From Burkholderia aenigmatica (lineage in GTDB: Bacteria; Pseudomonadota; Gammaproteobacteria; Burkholderiales; Burkholderiaceae): a DNA stretch of 64,000 nucleotides. The DNA lies in contig NZ_CABVQC010000030.1 of assembly GCF_902499175.1 (NCBI RefSeq), positions 1 to 64,000 of the forward strand, in the 5' to 3' direction. Shown piece by piece: positions 40,946 through 48,971 of the stretch; position 1 is the stretch's first letter; the number at the start of each line of letters is the position of its first letter. The notes beneath the pieces were generated by a model. It was given only the letters and a program-made list of their open reading frames with translations, was not told the origin of the DNA and did not search any database. A program made the translations under genes and the position numbers.

Positions 40946-42275
40946 CGTTATCCTCGTTGAGCCATTTCGCGCTGAATGACCCTGCCCGTGGCGCGAAGCA
41001 TGTATTCAGGCGGCGCCTCCCGTACTCGCACGCGATCGACACGTTGCGATGTCGCGGAGCGAGCGCGCCGCCCGGTCCGCGTGGTCTACGCCACGCGAAT
41101 CGTCGTACTACCGGCGTCCCGTTGCACTTGATCAGTCACGTCATGAGTCTTTCCTCGCTGAGCCTGGCGTCACGTCTGTTGTTCACTTCCCTTCCACACC
41201 ACTACAGCAATATTCAAACCAGCCGCCCTGCAGCCGTGTGCGGTTCACACTGCGCGCACCGCGCACACGCAGCGCGCGACGGAATGTTTCACAACTGCTA
41301 CGCGTGTCGCAGCGCCGGATACACGCGATACAGGCACCTATCCGGGCAGTCGCGTGGTTCCCTCGGCGACGTCGTCCGACGAATCGCGACCCCACGTCGA
41401 GCGTTCGTCGCTCATCGCATCTCACGCATCTCTCGAAGCGCGTTGCGCTTCCTTGATCCGCCACTTTTGTCTGCGCAGCGGGCGGCGCCATCGCCCCCTC
41501 GGCCGCGGTCATGCACGAGGGATTTACCCGGCACGCAACGTCGTTCACGTCGCACGAATCAAGAGGGTGGGAAATGTTGCGAATGTGTAACGCGGGTCCG
41601 GAACTGGCGTGTTGCATCAGATTCCGGTCCATGCAACGCATGCGCTCTCATGGAACACAGCGACATTCCGGCCGATGCACACGCAACGAACGACGCGATG
41701 CACGTCACCGCGCATAGTCGTGCGGCCGAGGTCGCACAGGTTCGGCAGACAATTCGCTCGACGCATGACGCTTACGGGCCGCGACGCCGATCGCGCTCGG
41801 GTATTCGGCCCGTGCACGCTGATTCTTCGATGAATCAAAATCCGCCGCCTCCGTCCGCGCCAAGCATCCGGACGCCACCCCCGCCCCTTGCTGCGCGCGG
41901 CATCTCGGCCGATGGCTCACGCCTTGCTTAATGACAGTCAGGTGTGCCCCGAAGCGCCCGCCCGACAGCGGACGAACGGGGACGCCCAAGCAACGAAGCA
42001 GGGGCGAAATGCAACGCGTCCACCTGGAGCGACAGACAAGCGCTCCTGCGTGCCGAACGTGCCGACGTGTCCTGTTGAATTACGCGCGATCCGCGAGCCT
42101 GGTTCCGGCTCCGCTGTAAAGAACCGGCCCGTGGACGCAACTATCGGTACCCGCCTCGGGTTCACCCGCGCCACGGTGAACCGAGCCACAACGTCGACGC
42201 GCTCGCCAGGTGCGACGCGGCCAACGCCGCGCCCGGCGACGATTGAACAGGACCGCCGCGCAGGCGCCCAAGACC
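40946..42275. other. 1.3 kb gap without a convincing gene
   Basis: GC content here is visibly lower than in the flanking genes, and no frame shows family motifs or a good start. The longest open frame (plus strand 40957-41931) is rich in Arg, Ser, His and Cys, as random translation would be. The interval should hold the promoters of wecB and the downstream secreted-protein gene. An RNA gene or a decayed gene is possible, but I see no direct evidence for either. Confidence 0.5.
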
Positions 42276-43364
42276 ATGAACCGGCCCGCGCTTTGCCCGA
42301 CCTCACGCGCGCGCATAGCGGCCACCGTCGCGCTGTGCCGCCGGTGGCACGTCGCCTGCTGTATCGCCGCGTGTGGCTTCGCGCTGCACGCGAGCGCCGC
42401 GGAACTCCGGCTCAACGGGATGTACCAGCGTACCGACGGCGCGATCACCGTGCGCCAGAACGGCGTCGGCATCGACCCGTATTTCGCGGCGAAAGCGCTG
42501 CTCGCCGCGTCCGACGCGCAGCTCGACGCCCGTCAGGCTGCACTCGCGTGGATCGCATGGTTGCTGCCGCGCCAGCGTCCGGATGGCGGTTTCGAGCGCT
42601 ACTGCGTGAAGAACAGCCGCTACCGCGCATGTGCCGATGCGGAAACCGACGACGCAATGATGGCGACCTGGATCGAACTGCTCGCCCGTTTTGCGCCACC
42701 TGACGGCTTGCCTGCCGCGTGGGAGCTGAGCATGAACCGGGCCGGCCTGCATCTGGACACGCTGCTCGACAAACCCTCCGGCGTCTATCAGATCTCGTCG
42801 TCACTGCACGTCGCGTTGCTGATGGACAACGTCGAGGTACACAGCGCGTTCCAGGCACTCTCTGCGTACTACGTCCGGCGCGCCGACTACACGCACGCGG
42901 GCCCTTGGAGCCAGCGCGCCGACCGGCTGGCATCCGCGATCCTGAAGGTGTTCTGGCGCGGCACGGAATCCGGCTTTCGCGCCAGCACGCAGCAGGTCAG
43001 CGACACGAGTTTTTATCCTGCGAAGATCGCGCAGATCCTCCCGCTTCTGTCGGATATTCAGGTTCCCGAACAATCTGGCGAGACGATCTACGCGCAGTGG
43101 ATGAGGAAGTACGGCAAGAGCTGGCCGCAACTCGCCGACACCGATTATCCGTGGGGTTTGATCGCGCTGGTCGCGGTCAAGATGAACGATTGGGGCACGG
43201 TCGCCTGCTGGCAAGCGCGATCAGCGCCATACCGGCACGGCGCGCACTGGAACGTACTGGAGGAGTCGCTTTATCTGGCATTCGAAAAACGGATGGCCGC
43301 CCCCGTCATCCCCGCTCGATGCGGATTCACGACGGCGGCGGCAACGGCGACCGCATCGCGCTGA
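42276..43364 (+). CDS. Secreted six-hairpin-like protein of unknown function
   Basis: 362 residues. A signal peptide ends near HASAAELRLNGMYQ. The body is predominantly helical, with repeated Trp/aromatic-rich helices: ALAWIAWLLPRQRPDGGFER, DDAMMATWIELLARF, DTLLDKPSGVYQIS, DTSFYPAKIAQILPLL and DTDYPWGLIALVAVK. This pattern recalls (alpha/alpha)6-barrel glycosidases or lyases, with possible acids in DAETDD, but I recognise no specific family. Two Cys at CVKNSRYRAC may form a disulphide. It precedes the glmS paralogue by 49 bp on the same strand and faces wecB, which suggests a role in an amino-sugar polymer. Confidence 0.7.
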   Translation: MNRPALCPTSRARIAATVALCRRWHVACCIAACGFALHASAAELRLNGMYQRTDGAITVRQNGVGIDPYFAAKALLAASDAQLDARQAALAWIAWLLPRQRPDGGFERYCVKNSRYRACADAETDDAMMATWIELLARFAPPDGLPAAWELSMNRAGLHLDTLLDKPSGVYQISSSLHVALLMDNVEVHSAFQALSAYYVRRADYTHAGPWSQRADRLASAILKVFWRGTESGFRASTQQVSDTSFYPAKIAQILPLLSDIQVPEQSGETIYAQWMRKYGKSWPQLADTDYPWGLIALVAVKMNDWGTVACWQARSAPYRHGAHWNVLEESLYLAFEKRMAAPVIPARCGFTTAAATATASR

Positions 43365-43413
43365 CGCAACGGTGCGCGCGGTCCATGATGACTACAAGGG
43401 AAGGAGACGTGTC

Positions 43414-45231
43414 ATGTGTGGCATCGTCGGCGCGGTCGCGCAACGGGACATCGTCCCGATTCTGATTGAAGGTTTGCGTCGTCTCGAATATCGCGGCTAC
43501 GACTCATGCGGCGTGGCGACGGTCGTCGACGGGCAGGCGCGTCGCGAGCGCAGCGTGTCGCGGGTCGCCGACCTCGACGCGCACGTGCGTACCGCCGGCC
43601 TGACCGGCAGCACCGGCATCGCGCACACGCGCTGGGCAACGCACGGCGCGCCGGCAACCTGCAACGCGCATCCGATCTTCTCGCGCGATGAAATCGCGCT
43701 CGTCCACAACGGCATTATCGAAAACCACGAAACGTTGCGCAAGCAACTTTCAGACGCGCACTACGAATTCGATGGCCAGACCGACACCGAGGTCGTCGCG
43801 CACCTGATCCACAGCCAGTATCGCGGCGATTTGCTTGCCGCCGTGCGCGCGGCAACGTCGCAGCTCCACGGCGCCTACGCGATCGCGGTGTTCAGCAAGC
43901 ACGAGCCGCAGCGGCTGATCGGCGCGCGGGTCGGCTCGCCGCTCGTCGTTGGCGTAAAGGACGGCGAATGCTTTCTTGCCTCCGATGCGCTCGCGCTGGC
44001 CGGCATCACCGACCGCTTCATCTTTCTCGAGGAAGGCGACATCGTCGAGTTGACGCCGGGCGGCGTGCGCGTGCTCGACCGCGGCGGCGCGCCGGTCGAG
44101 CGTGCGGTACAGACCATCTCCTCCGCGCAGGCCGCCGTCGAACTCGGGCCGTACCGGCATTTCATGCAGAAGGAGATCTTCGAGCAGCCGCAGGCCGTGG
44201 CCGCGACCATCCCGGATGCGGGGCTGTTCGCCCCGGCCGTATTCGGCCCCGACGCCGCGCGGGCGTTCGAGCAGATCGACAACGTGCTGATTCTCGCGTG
44301 CGGCACGAGTCACTACTCCGGCCTGACCGCGCGCCGCTGGCTCGAAACGATCGCACGCGTGCCCGCACAGGTCGAGATCGCGAGCGAATACCGTTACAGC
44401 GACGCGCTCGCGATGCCGAATACGCTGGTGGTGAGCGTGTCGCAATCCGGCGAGACCGCCGACACGCTCGCCGCGCTCAAGTATGCACAGGCCCTCGGCC
44501 ATATCGACACGCTGGCGATCTGCAACGTGCCGACCAGCGCGATGATGCGGCAGACCGGCCTGCGCTTCCTGACGCGGGCCGGCCCGGAAATCGGCGTCGC
44601 GTCGACCAAGGCGTTTACGACGCAGCTCGTCGCGCTGTTCATACTCGCGGTCACGCTCGGGCGGCTGCGAGGCTACGTCGACGATGCGCAGCTTGCGCGC
44701 TATACGATGCAACTGCGGCGGCTGCCTGGCGCACTCGAGGACGTGCTCGGGCTCGAGCCGCAGATCGAGCGCTGGGCGGCGGAATTCTCGCAGCACGAGA
44801 ACGCGCTGTTTCTCGGGCGCGGGCTGCACTACCCGATCGCACTCGAAGGTGCGCTGAAGCTGAAGGAGATTTCGTATATCCACGCGGAAGCGTATCCCGC
44901 GGGCGAGCTGAAGCACGGGCCGCTCGCGCTCGTGACGCACACGATGCCCGTTGCGACGATCGCGCCGAACGATGCGCTGCTCGAGAAGCTGAAGTCGAAC
45001 ATGCAGGAAGTGCGCGCGCGCGGCGGGCAGCTTTACGTGTTCGCCGATGCCGATACGCGGATCGACAACAGCGAAGGTGTGTCGGTGCTGCGGATGCCCG
45101 ATTACTACGGGTTGTTGTCGCCGATCCTGCATGTCGTGCCGTTGCAGCTGCTCGCGTATCACGCGGCATGTTTGCGCGGTGCGGATATCGACAAGCCGAG
45201 GAATCTGGCGAAATCGGTGACGGTTGAGTGA
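43414..45231 (+). CDS. glmS: Glutamine-fructose-6-phosphate aminotransferase
   Basis: 605 residues. It makes glucosamine-6-phosphate from fructose-6-phosphate and glutamine. The N-terminal glutaminase has the nucleophile Cys2 (MCGIVGAVAQRD), RRLEYRGYDSCGVA, THTRWATHG-like HTRWATHGAP and HNGIIENHETLR. Two SIS domains follow with ILACGTSHYSGL, VSQSGETADTL, GVASTKAFTTQ and ALEGALKLKEISYIHAEAYP. The C-terminus LAKSVTVE is canonical. AAGGAGA precedes the ATG. Burkholderia normally carries another glmS near glmU; this copy beside wecB and a secreted protein is probably a dedicated paralogue. Confidence 0.95.
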   Translation: MCGIVGAVAQRDIVPILIEGLRRLEYRGYDSCGVATVVDGQARRERSVSRVADLDAHVRTAGLTGSTGIAHTRWATHGAPATCNAHPIFSRDEIALVHNGIIENHETLRKQLSDAHYEFDGQTDTEVVAHLIHSQYRGDLLAAVRAATSQLHGAYAIAVFSKHEPQRLIGARVGSPLVVGVKDGECFLASDALALAGITDRFIFLEEGDIVELTPGGVRVLDRGGAPVERAVQTISSAQAAVELGPYRHFMQKEIFEQPQAVAATIPDAGLFAPAVFGPDAARAFEQIDNVLILACGTSHYSGLTARRWLETIARVPAQVEIASEYRYSDALAMPNTLVVSVSQSGETADTLAALKYAQALGHIDTLAICNVPTSAMMRQTGLRFLTRAGPEIGVASTKAFTTQLVALFILAVTLGRLRGYVDDAQLARYTMQLRRLPGALEDVLGLEPQIERWAAEFSQHENALFLGRGLHYPIALEGALKLKEISYIHAEAYPAGELKHGPLALVTHTMPVATIAPNDALLEKLKSNMQEVRARGGQLYVFADADTRIDNSEGVSVLRMPDYYGLLSPILHVVPLQLLAYHAACLRGADIDKPRNLAKSVTVE

Positions 45232-45282
45232 GGGGGTTGGGAAGCTTGGGGCGGACCGGTGACGGTCTTCGAGGGATCCAGT

Positions 45283-45359
45283 TGGCCCGCCCTACTGGAT
45301 TCGAACCAGTGACCTACGGCTTAGAAGGCCGTTGCTCTATCCAACTGAGCTAAGGGCGG
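45283..45359 (-). tRNA. tRNA-Arg (anticodon TCT)
   Basis: 77 nt including an encoded CCA. The acceptor stem CCGCCCT pairs with AGGGCGG, discriminator G. D stem is GCTC/GAGC, anticodon stem ACGGC/GCCGT with loop CTTCTAA, and T stem ACTGG/CCAGT with TTCGAAT. The anticodon TCT reads AGA. Confidence 0.97.
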
Positions 45360-45443
45360 TCGGGGAGAAAAGACACGGCCGGCGCGGGCCGAATTTGACA
45401 CAAGACTTCAAGCGGCAGCAGAACCACCCACCTCGAAGCCCCG

Positions 45444-45476
45444 AAACAAAACGGGCCCGGCATGAAGCCGAGCCCG
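45444..45476 (-). terminator. Rho-independent terminator of uppP
   Basis: On the minus strand CGGGCTCGGC and GCCGGGCCCG form a 10-bp stem (one G-T pair) with a 5-base loop, followed by TTTTGTTT. It lies 52 bp past the uppP stop codon. Confidence 0.8.
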
Positions 45477-45527
45477 AAATTATACCCGATCATCGCGTCA
45501 CATCACGCGAGATGGACCGCAGCGACA

Positions 45528-46358
45528 TCAAACCGGCTGCGGATGCATCATGAACCAGCCGAGGCAGAACACGCCGGCGATCACGCAATACACGCCGAAC
45601 GAAGCCAGCCGGCCACGCCCTTCGAAATAGCGCATCAGGAACCGCACGCTCAGGTACGCGGCGATCGCCGTCAGCACGCCGCCGAGCAGCGCATCGGCGA
45701 GCTGGTCGCGTGCATGGAACAGCTTCGGCAGCTCGAGCACCCCCGCCGCGAAAATGATCGGCGTACCGAGCAGGAACGAGAATTCCGCGGCCTTCTCCGC
45801 GGTCAGCCCCGCGGCATTGCCGGCGATCATCGTCAGCCCGCTGCGCGAGAAACCCGGAATCAGCGCGCCGATCTGCGCGAGACCCACGAAGAACGCCTGC
45901 TTGAACGTCATCTTCTCGGGCGCCTGATGCGCGCGGCTGCGCTGGATGCGATCGCCGAGCCACAGCAACACGCCGTTCACGATCAGCGCGATCGCGACGA
46001 TCCGCAGGTCGTGGAACACGCGTTCGATGCGCTTCTCGAGGAGCAGCCCGACGATACCGGTCGGGATCGTACCGATGATGAGCGCCCACATCAGGTGCCC
46101 GTCGTCGTTCTTGCGGCCGCCGAGCTGCGCGAAGAAGCCGCTGATCAGCGCGATCCAGCGCGCGCGGAAATACCACAGCAGCGCCAGCGCGGTACCGAGG
46201 TGCAGCGCAACGAGGAACGGCAGCAGTTGCGGTGCGTGCTTGTCGATGTGCATGCCGAACAGTGCCGGCACGAGCAGCGTATGGCCAAGGCTGCTGACGG
46301 GAAAGAGTTCGGTGACGCCCTGCAGGACGCTCAGGAATACCAGAAACCAGAGACTCAC
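45528..46358 (-). CDS. uppP: Undecaprenyl-diphosphatase (BacA/UppP)
   Basis: 276 residues, integral inner-membrane enzyme that recycles undecaprenyl pyrophosphate for peptidoglycan and polysaccharide synthesis and confers bacitracin resistance. Both catalytic signatures are present: LQGVTELFPVSSLGH (ExxxE-type and Ser/His) near residue 12 and ALIPGFSRSGLTMIAG near 165. About eight membrane helices are seen. It stands alone with its own terminator. Its proximity to wecB and glmS fits an envelope-precursor neighbourhood. Confidence 0.96.
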   Translation of the reverse strand: MSLWFLVFLSVLQGVTELFPVSSLGHTLLVPALFGMHIDKHAPQLLPFLVALHLGTALALLWYFRARWIALISGFFAQLGGRKNDDGHLMWALIIGTIPTGIVGLLLEKRIERVFHDLRIVAIALIVNGVLLWLGDRIQRSRAHQAPEKMTFKQAFFVGLAQIGALIPGFSRSGLTMIAGNAAGLTAEKAAEFSFLLGTPIIFAAGVLELPKLFHARDQLADALLGGVLTAIAAYLSVRFLMRYFEGRGRLASFGVYCVIAGVFCLGWFMMHPQPV

Positions 46359-46525
46359 GCGTCGATCCTTTTAGTGAAGATTAAGCGGGGAGAAAAGCGG
46401 ACGACGCGATGCGCGTCCGAAAAAACGCGCCCCGATTATGCCGAGCCAGGATTACCGCGCCAAGGCATTTGGCAGGGTATTGCGGCAATGCACACAAACG
46501 CTTGCAATTTGTAAGCACACAGAAA

Positions 46526-46554
46526 GCAAAAAGCCCGCCATTTGCATGGCGGGC
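46526..46554 (-). terminator. Terminator after the 28-residue membrane peptide gene
   Basis: On the minus strand GCCCGCCAT and ATGGCGGGC form a 9-bp stem with a 4-base loop, followed by TTTTTGCTTT. It lies 26 bp beyond the stop of the microprotein gene at 46580. This is the strongest support that the tiny gene is a separate transcript. Confidence 0.85.
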
Positions 46555-46579
46555 CTTTCGACTTCGGCAGGAATTGCCG

Positions 46580-46666
46580 TCAGCGGCCGAGCTGATAGAA
46601 AAATAATACCGTGCTGCCGGTGAACATGCCGAACAGTGCGATACCCATTGCCATTGCCAGATCCAT
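46580..46666 (-). CDS. 28-residue single-span membrane microprotein
   Basis: Short frame with an excellent ribosome-binding site (GGAGGGGGCC directly before the ATG) and a rho-independent terminator just after. The peptide starts MDLAMAMGIALFGMFTGS and ends in YQLGR. A hydrophobic helix of about 20 residues fills most of it, followed by Gly-Arg. There is no cleavable signal. It has the size and build of small accessory subunits such as KdpF or CydX, but I do not recognise it, and neither of those operons is nearby. A GATAAT hexamer lies about 55 bp upstream. Real coding status is likely from the flanking signals; function is unknown. Confidence 0.65.
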   Translation of the reverse strand: MDLAMAMGIALFGMFTGSTVLFFYQLGR

Positions 46667-46836
46667 GGCCCCCTCCACGAAGTGTCATGACCCGGCAACC
46701 TCACCGGTTTAGAGGCATTATCCCGACCGTTGACAGTCTTAAAAACTCGCGATTTCCCGAGAAGGGTTTTCCCCGAGCCGCCACGGCCCGATAATGGAGC
46801 GCGCCGTTCCCGTCCACCCGCCCACCCCGATTCGCC

Positions 46837-47748
46837 ATGCCGACCTTCCAGCAACACGAGATTCACGAACTTCACGCCGGCCCATCGCTCGTCAGGGTCG
46901 CTCCGCAATTCGGCGGCCGCCTGCTGTCCTGGCATGTCGACGGCGAACCGGTGATCTTCTGGCCGGAAACTGCCGACTGGAGCAATCTCGCGCGCGTGCG
47001 CGGCGGCAACCCGCTGCTGTTCCCGTTCCTCGGCCGTCACCGCGTCGACGGTGAACTCGGCCGCTGGCGCGACGCCACCGGCGTGGTGCGCGACCTGCCG
47101 ATGCACGGCTTTGCGCGCGACCTGCCGTTCGCCGCGCAACCGTCGGCCGATGGCGCCGCGGTGTCGATGACGCTCGACGCGACCGACGCGCTGCGGGCGA
47201 GCTACCCGTTCGATTTCCGGTTCGAAACGACCTACCGGCTGGCCGACTCGCACACGCTCGAAGTCGCCCTGACGACGACCAATCGCGGCGACACGCCGCT
47301 GCCCTACTACGCCGGCCACCATTTCTATTTCGCGCTGCCGCACGGCGAACGCGCCGAAACCACGCTCGAACTGCCGCCGACCCATCGTTGCGCGCAGCTC
47401 CCGGACGGTTCGATCAGTACGCCCGAACCGGGCGAAGCCCGCTATCGCCTCGACAACCCGGACATTCTCGACCGCTTCCACTGCCTCGACGGCGCGGCGG
47501 CCACGCCGGTGCGCATCGTGATGCCGGGCCGCCGCCGCACGATCGAGATCGCGCTCGACGTGCCGGGCTCGATCCCGTGGTACGCGGTCACGACCTGGAC
47601 CGAAAAGCCGGATTCGGACTTCTATTGTGTCGAACCGTGGCTCGGGCTGCCGGATGCGATCCACAACGGCCTCGGGCTGCGTATGCTCGCGCCGGGCGCG
47701 ACCGAAACGGCCACGCTGAGGATTCGCGTCCTCCCGCTCGCCGGCTGA
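46837..47748 (+). CDS. Aldose 1-epimerase family protein
   Basis: 303 residues, galactose-mutarotase fold of the YeaD/GalM superfamily. Seen are the early LVRVAPQFGGRLLSWHVDGE, a GGNPLLFPFLGRH motif, PMHGFARDLPF with His, YYAGHHFYFALP carrying a catalytic His, and a C-terminal FYCVEPWLGLPDAI with the catalytic Glu. It interconverts alpha and beta anomers of aldoses or their phosphates. It is monocistronic, between the microprotein gene and an NlpD-like gene. Confidence 0.92.
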   Translation: MPTFQQHEIHELHAGPSLVRVAPQFGGRLLSWHVDGEPVIFWPETADWSNLARVRGGNPLLFPFLGRHRVDGELGRWRDATGVVRDLPMHGFARDLPFAAQPSADGAAVSMTLDATDALRASYPFDFRFETTYRLADSHTLEVALTTTNRGDTPLPYYAGHHFYFALPHGERAETTLELPPTHRCAQLPDGSISTPEPGEARYRLDNPDILDRFHCLDGAAATPVRIVMPGRRRTIEIALDVPGSIPWYAVTTWTEKPDSDFYCVEPWLGLPDAIHNGLGLRMLAPGATETATLRIRVLPLAG

Positions 47749-47900
47749 CACGCCCGCCGAGACGTCAATACGCAGCGCGCCGAACCGGCGCGCGACGGCC
47801 CCGGCAACGGCCCAAACTGCGGTGCGCGGGTCGAACCCGTTAAAATCGGACGTTTTGTGTTGCCTGCCGCGTCACGAGCGGCAGGGTTTTGCGAGGTTCA

Positions 47901-48602
47901 ATGTTCGGAACAACAACGAAGCGACTCTTCGCAGCCGCCTGCGCCGCCCTGCTCGTCGCGTGCGGCTCCGCGCCTGTCGGCCCCGGGTTCTATCGCGTCG
48001 AGCGCGGCGATACGCTCTACAAGATCGCGCGCGACAACCGTACGTCGGTATCGAACATCGTGCGCTGGAACCAGATGACGAACCCCGATGCGATCGAAGT
48101 CGGCCAGGTGCTGCGCGTCGCGCCGGCGCCCGGCACGACCACCACATCGACGCCGTCGACCACCGGTACCGGCAGCGCCGGCCGGGCCCGCCCCGCGCCT
48201 TCCGCGCCGGTTGAGTCGGCCGTCAAGCCGGCCACGAGCATCGCGCTGATCTGGCCGGCAGCCGGCAACGTGGTTCGCACGTTCGACGGCTCGAAATCGA
48301 AGGGCATCGACATCGCGAACTCGCCGGGCACGCCGGTGGTCGCGGCGGCGCCGGGCGTGGTGGTCTATGCGGGTAACGGGCTGCGCGGCTACGGCAACCT
48401 GATCATCCTCAAGCACAACGCCGATTACCTGACCGCCTACGCGCACAACCGCGCGCTGCTGGTGAAGGAAGGCCAGTCGGTCACGCAGGGGCAGTCGATC
48501 GCCGAGATGGGCAACAGCGACAGCGATCGCGTCGCGCTGCATTTCGAGGTGCGCTACGGCGGCCGATCGATCGACCCGTCACGCTACCTGCCGGCGCGCT
48601 GA
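47901..48602 (+). CDS. NlpD-like LysM/LytM lipoprotein
   Basis: 233 residues. A lipoprotein signal ends at LLVACGS. A LysM domain lies at about 29-73 (GFYRVERGDTLYKIARDN, VRWNQM, IEVGQVLRV). A Thr/Pro-rich linker follows, then a LytM (M23) domain from 117. The LytM domain is degenerate: SKGIDIANSPGTP has Ser instead of the zinc His, exactly as in E. coli NlpD. YAGNGLRGYGNLI, YLTAYAHN and LHFEVRYGG also match NlpD. It should therefore activate an amidase for cell separation rather than cut peptidoglycan. It is not linked to rpoS here, so it may be a paralogue of the true nlpD. Confidence 0.9.
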   Translation: MFGTTTKRLFAAACAALLVACGSAPVGPGFYRVERGDTLYKIARDNRTSVSNIVRWNQMTNPDAIEVGQVLRVAPAPGTTTTSTPSTTGTGSAGRARPAPSAPVESAVKPATSIALIWPAAGNVVRTFDGSKSKGIDIANSPGTPVVAAAPGVVVYAGNGLRGYGNLIILKHNADYLTAYAHNRALLVKEGQSVTQGQSIAEMGNSDSDRVALHFEVRYGGRSIDPSRYLPAR

Positions 48603-48617
48603 GCGCCCGATAGGCGA

Positions 48618-48643
48618 CACGCGATGCCGGCGCGCATCGCGTG
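48618..48643 (+). terminator. Hairpin between NlpD-like gene and convergent microprotein
   Basis: CACGCGATGC and GCATCGCGTG form a perfect 10-bp stem with a 6-base loop, 15 bp after the stop of the NlpD-like gene. There is no T-run. It could serve both convergent genes. Confidence 0.5.
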
Positions 48644-48673
48644 CCGTCGCGGCAAACATCGGGAAAGATGGTG

Positions 48674-48793
48674 TCAGCGCTTGCGCAGACGTCCGGTGAA
48701 ACGGCCGGACAACGGATCGACGTGACGCGCAAACGCTACCAGCAGGCCGATCCCGATCAGGCTGAACCCCGCAGCTATCAGAAGCAAATCCAT
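48674..48793 (-). CDS. 39-residue single-span membrane microprotein
   Basis: Short frame with a clear protein-like layout. MDLLLIAAGFSLIGIGLLVA forms one membrane helix. A basic tail follows, with ARHVDPLSGRF and an end rich in Arg and Lys, giving an inside-positive topology with the C-terminus in the cytoplasm. No strong Shine-Dalgarno sequence is seen before the ATG, which lowers confidence. It resembles KdpF-type peptides in layout only. It is divergent from the acyl-CoA synthetase gene across a region with a 16-bp repeat. Confidence 0.55.
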   Translation of the reverse strand: MDLLLIAAGFSLIGIGLLVAFARHVDPLSGRFTGRLRKR

Positions 48794-48823
48794 GGTCACA
48801 CACTGTTTTTTCGTGATCTTATG

Positions 48824-48906
48824 CGTCATTGTGGAATCGTGCACTGAGCCAAGTGCTACTGGACGAGTACGAAGATTCCATGCCCTCAGACGTCATTGTG
48901 GATTCG
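48824..48906. repeat. Near-identical 16-bp direct repeat in a divergent promoter gap
   Basis: CGTCATTGTGGAATCG (48824-48839) recurs as CGTCATTGTGGATTCG (48891-48906), 15 of 16 identical, 67 bp apart. It lies between the minus-strand microprotein gene and the plus-strand acyl-CoA synthetase gene. It may be a pair of operator sites. Confidence 0.6.
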
Positions 48907-48971
48907 CCTGCGTGAAACCCTGATGTAAGCCTTCCGCCCGACACCACGCTCGCCGCACAGGAGACAACGCG

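Noticed and set aside
40957..41931. 324-codon plus-strand open frame in the gene-poor gap
   Set aside because: No ribosome-binding site, no domain, amino-acid use like random translation (many Arg, Ser, His, Cys). Chance openness cannot be excluded at this GC content.
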